From Minwuia sp. (GTDB lineage: Bacteria > Pseudomonadota > Alphaproteobacteria > Minwuiales > Minwuiaceae), in assembly GCA_029213165.1 (NCBI GenBank), contig JARGNO010000029.1, positions 1-40,517 on the forward strand: DNA of 40,517 nucleotides, read 5' to 3'. Within the stretch, counting starts at the first letter, position 1, and every line of letters starts with the position of its first letter. Below the pieces are notes generated by a model. The model saw only the letters and a program-made list of their open reading frames with translations, made no database searches and was not told where the DNA came from. Made by a program: the position numbers and the translations under genes. Of this stretch, positions 34,362-40,517 are shown piece after piece.

Positions 34362-34420
34362 TGACGGGCTCGCGGAATTTGATCGGGCAGCTTGCACCCG
34401 CGTTATCAAATGCTAAAGCG
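34362..34420 (+). ncRNA. SAM-II riboswitch (candidate, strong by motif)
   Basis: The order of conserved elements matches the SAM-II (metA, RF00521) aptamer. P1 is CGCGG (34371-34375) with CCGCG (34398-34402). The loop carries AATTTG and ends in CTTGCA (34391-34396). After P1 comes GTTATCAAATGCTAAAGCG with the invariant GCTAAA at 34412-34417. From memory the structurally known metX example has GATTTAACCG, TTGCA, CGTGATAAATG and GCTAAAAAGG in the same order and spacing. The aptamer folds as a pseudoknot that closes when SAM is bound. It sits about 126 nt before the cysG ATG in an operon ending in metZ, in keeping with SAM feedback on sulfur assimilation. SAM-V has a related core and is the alternative. 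Confidence 0.8.
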
Positions 34421-34463
34421 CCACGGAGCGAACTCCGTGGGCCCTTTCGAGGCACGGAGTTCG
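34421..34463 (+). promoter_or_regulatory. Alternative hairpins after the SAM-II aptamer (probable expression platform)
   Basis: Arm A CCACGGAG (34421-34428) pairs with CTCCGTGG (34433-34440) to give an 8-bp stem with a CGAA loop, followed by GCCCTTTCG. The same right arm, read as CGAACTCCGTG (34429-34439), is also perfectly complementary over 11 bp to arm C, CACGGAGTTCG (34453-34463). The two stems cannot coexist. The T-run is short (TTT), so termination may be Rho-assisted or the switch may act otherwise. The remainder of the leader to 34545 holds the ribosome-binding site GGGAGGGG. Confidence 0.65.
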
Positions 34464-34545
34464 GGACAATGATCCCAGCAAGTTCAGACAAGTTTGATGC
34501 CACGCAGAGTCGCTGGCTCCATCCTGCTTTGGGAGGGGCCTGACC

Positions 34546-35946
34546 ATGCAGGCATTTCCGATCTTCCTGAAACTCAAGGGCCGCACTGCGCTGCTGGTTG
34601 GCGGTGGTGACGCCGCCGCCGCGAAGCTGCGGCTGCTCATTGCCGCCGGATCGGATGTCCGCGTCGTGGCACGCGATGCTGACGACTGCGTCCGGGAACT
34701 GGTGGATGGCAGTCAGGTCTCCCTGATCGAGGACAGTTTCGATACGTCCCACCTCGTCGGCATCGTGGTGGCAATCATCGCCACGGAAGATGAGGCAGAG
34801 GATACGCGTGTGGCGGCCGCGGCGCGTGCGGCGGGCGTGACGGTCAATGTCGTTGACCGTCCGGCACTGTCGGATTTCACGATGCCCGCCATCGTCGACC
34901 GTGATCCCGTGACTGTCGCAATCTCCACTGGTGGTGCTGCGCCGGTGCTGGCGCGGCAGGTGCGCGGCGCGGTGGAAGCCGCATTGCCGGCGCAGCTTGG
35001 CGCGCTGGCCGGTTTCATGAACAGTTTCCGCAGCGCTGTGGCTGCCATCCGACAGACGCCGAAGGCGCGCCGGAAGTTCTGGGAGGGGTTTCTCTCCGGT
35101 CCGGTCGCCCGTGAAGTGCTGGACGGCAACGAGGGATCGGCGCGTCAGCACATGCTCGCCCTGGTCAATCAGGGTGAAGTGAATGATCCGGTTGGCCGGG
35201 TTGCCCTTGTCGGGGCGGGGCCGGGTGACCCGGAACTGCTGACACTGAAGGCGCATCGCCTGCTGAAGCAGGCAGACGTGATCGTGCATGACAAGCTGGT
35301 GGGCGAGGGGGTGCTGGAACTCGCGCGTCGTGATGCCCGGCTGGTCTATGTCGGCAAGTCGCGCGGGCATCACCATCGCACGCAGGACCAGATCAACGAC
35401 ATTCTGGTTGCGGAGGCGGAGGCCGGAAATCTGGTCGTTCGCCTGAAGGGTGGGGATCCCTTCGTCTTCGGTCGTGGCGGAGAGGAAGTCGAACACCTGC
35501 ATGCCCACGGGATAGAGGTCGAGGTGGTGCCTGGCATCACCGCGGCGGCGGGCTGCGCCGCATCTGCAGGCTTCCCGCTGACCCATCGCGGCAAGGCCAG
35601 CGCGGTGACCTTCCTTTCCGGGCAGGGCAAGGACGGCAAGCCGGATCTTGACTGGCGGGCGCTGGGGCAGGCGAACCACACGCTGGCCATCTACATGGGC
35701 ATCGACACCGCGCGCACCTCCGCCCGGGAACTCATCGCCCATGGCCGCGACCCGGGAACACCCGTTGCGGTCATCGAGAATGGCACGCTGCCGAGCCAGC
35801 GTGTCCTGCGGGGGCGACTGGATCAATTGCCCGAGCTGGTGAAACGGGAAGCGGTCGTGACCCCGGCCCTGCTGATCATCGGCGAGGTGACCGGCAAGAC
35901 AATTGACGCTGCGGCGGTTCAGGACCGCCTGGCGCTGGCACTCTGA
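34546..35946 (+). CDS. cysG: Siroheme synthase CysG (bifunctional)
   Basis: CysG makes siroheme, the cofactor of sulfite reductase, from uroporphyrinogen III. The 466-residue protein fuses a precorrin-2 dehydrogenase/ferrochelatase half (ALLVGGGDAAAAKLRLL near residue 15, then VDRPALSDFTMPAIVDRDPVTVAISTGG) to a SUMT methyltransferase half from about residue 223 (VALVGAGPGDPELLTLKAHRLL, GDPFVFGRGGEE, VPGITAAAGCAASAGFPLTHR, AIYMGI). Start preceded by GGGAGGGG. It is the first gene of the cys-met operon and lies under the SAM-II leader. Supplying siroheme from the same transcript as cysI is sensible. Confidence 0.97.
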   Translation: MQAFPIFLKLKGRTALLVGGGDAAAAKLRLLIAAGSDVRVVARDADDCVRELVDGSQVSLIEDSFDTSHLVGIVVAIIATEDEAEDTRVAAAARAAGVTVNVVDRPALSDFTMPAIVDRDPVTVAISTGGAAPVLARQVRGAVEAALPAQLGALAGFMNSFRSAVAAIRQTPKARRKFWEGFLSGPVAREVLDGNEGSARQHMLALVNQGEVNDPVGRVALVGAGPGDPELLTLKAHRLLKQADVIVHDKLVGEGVLELARRDARLVYVGKSRGHHHRTQDQINDILVAEAEAGNLVVRLKGGDPFVFGRGGEEVEHLHAHGIEVEVVPGITAAAGCAASAGFPLTHRGKASAVTFLSGQGKDGKPDLDWRALGQANHTLAIYMGIDTARTSARELIAHGRDPGTPVAVIENGTLPSQRVLRGRLDQLPELVKREAVVTPALLIIGEVTGKTIDAAAVQDRLALAL

Positions 35947-35965
35947 GACTCTGGAGATTCACGCA

Positions 35966-36253
35966 ATGGCACTCGAAATCATCACGGCAAACCGTCTCGG
36001 GGACGGTCTGGTGATCTTTCTGACGACAGACGGCTGGTCGGCACGGATCGACGCAGCCGCCGTATCGGAGACCAAGGATGAAACCGCGGCGCTGCTGGCG
36101 CGCGCGGAGGCCGACGCCGGCCTTGTTGTCGGTCCGTACGAGATCACGGTGGAACGGCAGGCGGATGGCAGCCTCCACCCGGTGAAGTACCGCGAGGCCC
36201 TGCGGACGCGCGGGCCGTCCGTTCGCACCGACCTTGGCTATCAGGCTGCCTGA
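35966..36253 (+). CDS. DUF2849 domain-containing protein
   Basis: This 95-residue protein (ITANRLGDGLVIFLTTDGWS ... GPYEITVERQADGSLHPVKYREALRTRGPSVR) matches DUF2849, a small alphaproteobacterial family almost always located between cysG and the sulfite/nitrite reductase gene. A role in sulfite reduction (for example electron transfer or reductase assembly) is inferred from context only. It has no cysteine, so it is not an iron-sulfur carrier. GGAG lies about 10 bases before the ATG at 35966; the frame also extends upstream into cysG without support. Confidence 0.88.
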   Translation: MALEIITANRLGDGLVIFLTTDGWSARIDAAAVSETKDETAALLARAEADAGLVVGPYEITVERQADGSLHPVKYREALRTRGPSVRTDLGYQAA

Positions 36254-36277
36254 GCGCAGCAAGCGGGAGAAACAGAC

Positions 36278-37933
36278 ATGTATGTCTATGACGAGCTTGA
36301 TCGTGGCCTGGTGAATGAACGGGTCGAGGAATTCCGGGACCAGGTCAACCGCCGCATTTCCGGCGAACTGACGGAGGAGCAGTTCAGGCCCCTTCGCCTG
36401 ATGAACGGCCTGTATCTGCAGTTGCACGCCTACATGCTGCGTGTTGCGGTGCCCTATGGTGTGCTCTCCAGCACCCAGATGCGGAAACTGGCGCGGATCG
36501 CACGTGTCTATGATCGCGGTTACGGCCATTTCACGACCCGCCAGAACATCCAGTTCAACTGGCCGAAGCTGGAAGAGACGCCGGATATCCTGGCGGAACT
36601 GGCCGAGGTCGAGATGCATGCCATCCAGACCTCCGGCAATTGCATCCGCAATACCACTGCGGACCAGTTTGCCGGGGCGGCTGCCGATGAACTGGAAGAC
36701 CCGCGTATCTGGTGCGAGATCATCCGCCAGTGGTCGACGTTCCACCCGGAGTTCACCTTCCTGCCGCGCAAGTTCAAGATCGCGGTGACCGGTGCCGTCA
36801 GCGACCGCGCCGCGATCAAGGTGCATGACATCGGCATAGTGCTGGTGCAGGGCACGGACGGGGAAGTCGGTTTCGAGATATGGGCCGGGGGCGGTCTGGG
36901 CCGCACGCCGATGATCGCGAAGAAGATTCGCGACTTCCTGCCGGCAACCGATCTGCTGAGCTATCTGGAGGCGATGCTGCGCGTCTACAACCGCTTCGGT
37001 CGGCGCGACAACAAGTACAAGGCGCGCATCAAGATCCTGGTGCACGAGATCGGGGCCGACGCCTATCGCGATGCGGTCGAGGCGGAGTGGGCGGATATCC
37101 GTGACGGTGCGCTGGCGCTGCCGGAGCAGGAGATCAGCCGTATCCGCGAGGCCTTCACACCACCTGCGTTCGAGGCGCTGGAGACGGCCTCCACAGCGTT
37201 CGAGGCGCGCAAGTTCGAGGATCGCGGCTTTGCCCGCTGGGTGGCCAGCAATGTCCGTCGCCACAAGGTGCCGGGCTATGCCATCGCCAACATCTCGCTG
37301 AAGCCTGCCGGGGGCATTCCCGGTGACGCGACGGCGGAACAGATGGACGCGGTCGCCGACTATGCAGACCGCTGGTCGTTTGGTGAGTTGCGGGTGGCGC
37401 ATGAGCAGAACCTGGTCCTGCCGCATGTCCGCCAGGAAGACCTATACGATCTCTGGCTGGCGCTTGGCTCGGTGGAACTGGATGCGCCGAACATCGGTAC
37501 GCTGGGCGACATCATCGCTTGCCCGGGCATGGACTACTGCAGTCTGGCCACGGCCCGTTCGATCCCGGTGGCGCAGCAGATCTCGGAGCGCTTTGCCGAT
37601 CTGGAGCGGCTGCACGACATCGGCTCGGTCAGCCTGAACATCTCCGGCTGCATCAATGCCTGCGGTCATCACCACGTGGGCAACATCGGCATCCTTGGCG
37701 TCGACAAGAAGGGTGAGGAATTCTACCAGGTCACCCTCGGCGGACAGGCCGACGAGAATGCTGCAATCGGCAAGATCATCGGTCCGGGCTTCGCCTCCGA
37801 CGCGATTGTCGATGCCATCGAAACCATCATCGAAACCTATCTGTCGGTGCGTCAGGACGGTGAGACCTTCATCGGCACCCTGAATCGCCTCGGCCAGACC
37901 CCATTCAAGGAGGCTCTCTATGGCACTGCTTAA
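36278..37933 (+). CDS. cysI: Ferredoxin-type sulfite (nitrite/sulfite) reductase
   Basis: This 551-residue siroheme-[4Fe-4S] reductase catalyses the six-electron reduction of sulfite to sulfide. The four cluster/siroheme cysteines are in CPGMDYC (Cys415, Cys421) and GCINACGHHHVG (Cys458, Cys462). Siroheme-anion-binding Arg/Lys segments include YGHFTTRQNIQFNW and TSGNCIRNTTADQ. The operon lacks the flavoprotein CysJ, so electrons probably come from ferredoxin or another donor. A nitrite reductase of the same family is possible from sequence alone, but the cysG-cysH-metZ setting favours sulfite. The DUF934 gene starts 14 bp before its stop, with its AAGGAGG inside cysI. Confidence 0.93.
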   Translation: MYVYDELDRGLVNERVEEFRDQVNRRISGELTEEQFRPLRLMNGLYLQLHAYMLRVAVPYGVLSSTQMRKLARIARVYDRGYGHFTTRQNIQFNWPKLEETPDILAELAEVEMHAIQTSGNCIRNTTADQFAGAAADELEDPRIWCEIIRQWSTFHPEFTFLPRKFKIAVTGAVSDRAAIKVHDIGIVLVQGTDGEVGFEIWAGGGLGRTPMIAKKIRDFLPATDLLSYLEAMLRVYNRFGRRDNKYKARIKILVHEIGADAYRDAVEAEWADIRDGALALPEQEISRIREAFTPPAFEALETASTAFEARKFEDRGFARWVASNVRRHKVPGYAIANISLKPAGGIPGDATAEQMDAVADYADRWSFGELRVAHEQNLVLPHVRQEDLYDLWLALGSVELDAPNIGTLGDIIACPGMDYCSLATARSIPVAQQISERFADLERLHDIGSVSLNISGCINACGHHHVGNIGILGVDKKGEEFYQVTLGGQADENAAIGKIIGPGFASDAIVDAIETIIETYLSVRQDGETFIGTLNRLGQTPFKEALYGTA

Positions 37934-38429
37934 GAACGGGCGACTGATCCAGGACCGCTGGACCACCGTCGAGAACCTGACCGATGCGCTGAAGCCCGGT
38001 GGCGTGCTGGTTCCGCTGGAACTCTGGCTGGCGGAGCGCGACACCCTGCGGGGCAAGAGTGCGGTGGGTGTCATCCTGCCGAACGATGCCGATCTGGACC
38101 TGCTGGCGGAAGACTACGACCGCATCGCGGCCATCGTCCTGACCTTCCCGTCGATGGTGGATGGCCGGGCCTTCTCCCAGGCTCGCCTGATTCGCGAACG
38201 CTTCGGCTTCGATGGGGAGATCCGCGCCCGCGGTCCGGTGATCGCCGACCAGTACCTGTATCTGCTGCGCTGCGGCGTCGATGCCGTTGAAGTGCCTGAA
38301 GATACCAATGTCGAAAGCTGGCTGCGGAATGCGCGACGGTTCTCCGCTGTCTATCAGCCCGCTGCTGACGACCGTATCCCGGCCTATCGCCGCCGCCACC
38401 TGGTGGCGGCCTCGGCCATCGCTTCCTGA
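37920..38429 (+). CDS. DUF934 domain-containing protein
   Basis: This 169-residue member of DUF934 is annotated in many genomes as an oxidoreductase probably involved in sulfite reduction. Conserved parts are GRLIQDRW, LVPLELWLAER, VGVILPNDADLDLLAEDYDRIAAIVLTFPSMVDGRAFSQARLIRERFGF and GEIRARGPVIADQYLYLLRCGVDAVEV. It lacks a recognisable cofactor site. AAGGAGG lies 6 nt before the ATG, 14 bp inside the cysI 3' end, so translation is coupled. Its fixed position between cysI and cysH in Proteobacteria links it to the pathway, but the biochemical role is unknown. Confidence 0.9.
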   Translation: MALLKNGRLIQDRWTTVENLTDALKPGGVLVPLELWLAERDTLRGKSAVGVILPNDADLDLLAEDYDRIAAIVLTFPSMVDGRAFSQARLIRERFGFDGEIRARGPVIADQYLYLLRCGVDAVEVPEDTNVESWLRNARRFSAVYQPAADDRIPAYRRRHLVAASAIAS

Positions 38430-38441
38430 GGAACTGCTGAC

Positions 38442-39188
38442 ATGTCGCTTCAGTCCCGCCAGCCCTTTCCCGATATCGAGCGTCTGATCCGGTCCTCGAA
38501 CCGCGCGTTCGAACTGAACGAGACCTGCGGTGAGATGCAGGGGATGGATCTGATCGCGGCGGCGCGTGACGCTTTCGGTGACAGGCTGACGCTGGTGTCA
38601 TCCTTCGGCACCGAAGCGGCGGTGCTGCTGCACATGGTGGCAGAGGTCGATCCGTCGATCACGGTGACCTTCGTCGATACGCGCCGTCTGTTCGGTGAGA
38701 CCCTGCGCTATCGCGACCAACTCGCCGCGCGCTTGGGACTGATGGACGTGCGCACCGTCGCGCCCGACCCGCGTCGCGTGAAGCAGCTCGATGCGGATCA
38801 GATGCTGTTCAACCGGGACACCAACCTGTGCTGTCACATCAGGAAGGTGGAACCGCTGGAGCGGGCCCTGAACGGCTTCGACGCCTGGATCACGGGCCGC
38901 AAGTCCTATCAGGCGGAGACCCGGCGGTACCTGCCTGCCGTGGAGGCTGTCGGAGGACGGGTGAAGTTCAATCCATTGGCGCGTTTCACACCTGATCGGA
39001 TCGACGGCTGGTTCAGGGACCACAATTTGCCGCGTCACCCGCTGGAGGCGGATGGTTTTCTTTCCGTTGGCTGTATGCCATGCACGGACAGGGTCAAGCC
39101 GGGCGAGGATCCGCGATCCGGGCGCTGGCGGGGTCAGGACAAGACAGAATGCGGCATCCATGAAGGTGTCGCAGGCGACGGTATCTGA
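38442..39188 (+). CDS. cysH: Assimilatory adenylyl-sulfate (APS) reductase
   Basis: This 248-residue protein reduces activated sulfate to sulfite. The paired cysteines Cys130-Cys131 (NLCCHIRKVEPL) and Cys211/Cys214 (VGCMPCTDRV) form the CC...CxxC [4Fe-4S] motif that distinguishes APS reductases from the cluster-free PAPS reductases of E. coli. The nucleophile is Cys237 in KTECGIHEG, and SSFGTEAAVLLHM is the nucleotide loop. APS use means APS kinase (cysC) is not needed; the ATP sulfurylase genes (cysDN) are not in this window. It begins 12 bp after the DUF934 gene and precedes a rhodanese gene by 14 bp. Confidence 0.96.
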   Translation: MSLQSRQPFPDIERLIRSSNRAFELNETCGEMQGMDLIAAARDAFGDRLTLVSSFGTEAAVLLHMVAEVDPSITVTFVDTRRLFGETLRYRDQLAARLGLMDVRTVAPDPRRVKQLDADQMLFNRDTNLCCHIRKVEPLERALNGFDAWITGRKSYQAETRRYLPAVEAVGGRVKFNPLARFTPDRIDGWFRDHNLPRHPLEADGFLSVGCMPCTDRVKPGEDPRSGRWRGQDKTECGIHEGVAGDGI

Positions 39189-39202
39189 GGGGCATCAGGA
39201 AT

Positions 39203-39625
39203 ATGAGTGAAGGATATGCGGGCGATCGCAGCCCGTCGGACACCTATGCTGCGTTGAAGGCAGAGACGGATGCGGTTCTGGTGGATGTGCGCACCGTGCC
39301 TGAGTGGCAGTTTGTCGGCGTACCGGATCTGGCGCCGGTGTCGAAGGAAGCCCTGTTTGTCGAATGGCAGGCCTATCCGGAGATGAAGATCAACGAGGGC
39401 TTCGCGGCTGCCGTTGAGGCGAAGGGTGTGGCCAAGGATCAGCCGGTCTATCTGCTCTGCCGTTCCGGCGTGCGGTCGAAGGCGGCGGCCAAGGCTCTGA
39501 CCGCTGCCGGCTTCCAGGCCTGCTACAACATCCTGGAGGGTTTCGAGGGCAATGCGGATGGCGACGCCCATCGCGGCAATCTTGGCGGCTGGAAACATGC
39601 CGGCCTGCCCTGGAGGCAGCAATGA
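39203..39625 (+). CDS. Rhodanese-like domain protein
   Basis: This 140-residue single rhodanese domain has the active-site loop CRSGVRS with Cys86, flanked by YLLCRSGVRSKAAAKAL and VLVDVRTVPEWQFVGVP. A persulfide on Cys86 is expected. The C-terminal AHRGNLGGWKHAGLPWRQ is typical of the small rhodaneses found in sulfur operons. The position between cysH and metZ suggests handling of sulfane sulfur or sulfide in assimilation, but the acceptor is unknown. It overlaps metZ by 4 bp (ATGA, 39622-39625). Confidence 0.93.
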   Translation: MSEGYAGDRSPSDTYAALKAETDAVLVDVRTVPEWQFVGVPDLAPVSKEALFVEWQAYPEMKINEGFAAAVEAKGVAKDQPVYLLCRSGVRSKAAAKALTAAGFQACYNILEGFEGNADGDAHRGNLGGWKHAGLPWRQQ

Positions 39626-40517
39626 CCGGCAATGTCGCCGACACGGCGGCGCAATGGGAACTGGAAACCCGCCTGGTGCGGGGCGGTCTTGACCGTTCCG
39701 CCAATGGAGAGACGAGTGAAGCACTGTTCCTGAACTCCGGCTTCGTCTACGAGACGGCGGCTGACGCCGAAGCACGCTTCAAGGGGGAGCAGGAAGGCTT
39801 CGTCTATTCCCGCTACGGCAATCCGACTGTCGCCATGTTCGAGGAACGGATGCGGCTGCTGGAGGGGGCGGAGGCCTGCTTTGCCACGGGTTCCGGCATG
39901 GCGGCGGTCTTCGCCGCGCTGATGTCGCAATTGAAGACCGGTGACCGGGTGGTGGCGTCCCGCGCGCTGTTCGGAAGCTGTCATCACATCCTGACACAGA
40001 TACTGCCGCGCTTCGGCATCGAGAGCGTGCTGGTTGAGGGGACGGACCTGAACGAATGGGCCGACGCGCTGAAGCCCGGTGCGGCGGTTGTCTTCCTCGA
40101 AACACCTGCCAACCCGACCCTCGACCTGATTGACCTGCGTGCCGTGTCCGATCTGGCCCACGCTGCGGGGGCGCGTGTGGTGGTGGACAATGTCTTCGCG
40201 ACGCCGGTGCTGCAGCGCCCGATGGATCATGGTGTCGATATCGTCGTCTACTCGGCGACGAAGCACATTGACGGGCAGGGCCGCGTGCTTGGCGGTGCGG
40301 TGCTGGGCAGCAAGGATTTCGTCGACAATACCCTGATGCCGTTCCTGCGCCATACCGGCCCGGCGCTCAGTCCGTTCAATGCCTGGGTGTTGTTGAAGGG
40401 GCTTGAGACGCTGACCCTGCGGGTGGAGCGCATGTGCGAGAACGCGGCAAAGGTGGCGGCGCATCTGTCGGCCCAGCCGGGCGTTTCGCGGGTGATCTGG
40501 CCTGGCGCGGATGACTT
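39622..40517 (+). CDS. metZ: O-succinylhomoserine sulfhydrylase, partial
   Basis: This gene runs off the right edge after 298 codons. The product is a Cys/Met-metabolism PLP enzyme that makes homocysteine from O-succinylhomoserine and sulfide. The N-terminal part QWELETRLVRGGLDRSANGETSEALFLNSGFVY, SRYGNPTVAMFEERM, CFATGSGMAAVFAAL, and the PLP lysine Lys214 in YSATKHIDGQGRVLGG are visible; this combination points to the metZ branch and less to metY or metB. It uses the sulfide produced by the preceding genes and would be a direct target of the SAM-II switch at the operon start. Confidence 0.95.
   Translation, partial: MTGNVADTAAQWELETRLVRGGLDRSANGETSEALFLNSGFVYETAADAEARFKGEQEGFVYSRYGNPTVAMFEERMRLLEGAEACFATGSGMAAVFAALMSQLKTGDRVVASRALFGSCHHILTQILPRFGIESVLVEGTDLNEWADALKPGAAVVFLETPANPTLDLIDLRAVSDLAHAAGARVVVDNVFATPVLQRPMDHGVDIVVYSATKHIDGQGRVLGGAVLGSKDFVDNTLMPFLRHTGPALSPFNAWVLLKGLETLTLRVERMCENAAKVAAHLSAQPGVSRVIWPGADD

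Noticed and set aside
34277-34543. 88-codon plus-strand open frame before cysG
   Set aside because: It covers the SAM-II aptamer and hairpin arms; the translation has no family resemblance and no ribosome-binding site stands before its ATG.
34665-34680. Sigma-54 -24/-12 element (TGGCACG)
   Set aside because: TGGCACG is present but the -12 GC lacks the TTGCW context, and the site is inside cysG. No convincing sigma-54 promoter was found although rpoN is in the window.
1-40517. Mobile element, prophage, CRISPR array, toxin-antitoxin or known defence locus
   Set aside because: No transposase, integrase, direct-repeat array, attachment-site duplication or defence-associated domain was recognised; the gene content looks like stable chromosome.

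Overview
The window is about 40.5 kb of GC-rich, densely packed chromosome. It has typical alphaproteobacterial features: the rnd - kdsD - lptC - lptA - lptB - rpoN - hpf - ptsN block, a 4,6-dehydratase-type rfbCBDA cluster, an invasion-associated-locus-B protein, DUF2849 and DUF934 proteins inside a sulfite-reduction operon, and a two-subunit glycine decarboxylase (gcvPA/gcvPB). A free-living Rhodospirillales-like organism fits best, but that is inference from gene content and no 16S is present. No tRNA, rRNA, CRISPR array, insertion sequence or phage gene was seen.

Left part (1-8540). A minus-strand run holds the 3'-truncated (at the window edge) large subunit of a form-II CO-dehydrogenase/xanthine-oxidase-type molybdoenzyme, a short-chain dehydrogenase that has lost its Ser-Tyr-Lys triad, and a threonine-synthase-type PLP enzyme. 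Then come a small VOC protein (+), a translationally coupled minus-strand trio (IalB-type protein, rlmN, DUF1801 protein), and a divergent plus-strand pair (2-hydroxychromene-2-carboxylate-isomerase-like protein and an MFS transporter).

Centre (8551-27937). On the minus strand, an M23 peptidase follows ptsN, hpf, rpoN, lptB, lptA, lptC, kdsD and rnd, the LPS-export/sigma-54/nitrogen-PTS neighbourhood. On the plus strand, an NDUFA9-like SDR leads into rfbC-rfbB-rfbD-rfbA (dTDP-L-rhamnose), followed after one base by an AHL-lactonase-type metallo-beta-lactamase and then a soluble PAS-histidine kinase. On the minus strand there is an EF-G-like GTPase with a Ser in place of the G3 histidine, coupled to a 2-keto-4-pentenoate-hydratase-family enzyme and followed by msrP.

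Right part (27938-40517), all plus strand. A tandem glycine riboswitch and a perfect 9-bp hairpin precede gcvT-gcvH-gcvPA-gcvPB, followed by a HIT protein and a DUF1499 protein. A CRP-type palindrome stands before a PAS_5 protein gene. After an AT-rich patch there is a strong SAM-II riboswitch candidate in the leader of cysG-DUF2849-cysI-DUF934-cysH-rhodanese-metZ. That operon makes siroheme, reduces APS to sulfite and sulfite to sulfide, and fixes the sulfide into homocysteine, so feedback by S-adenosylmethionine makes biological sense. Just downstream of the aptamer are three complementary arms that can form alternative hairpins (8 bp or 11 bp), and a fourth copy lies upstream of the aptamer. 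I regard this leader as the most interesting element of the window.
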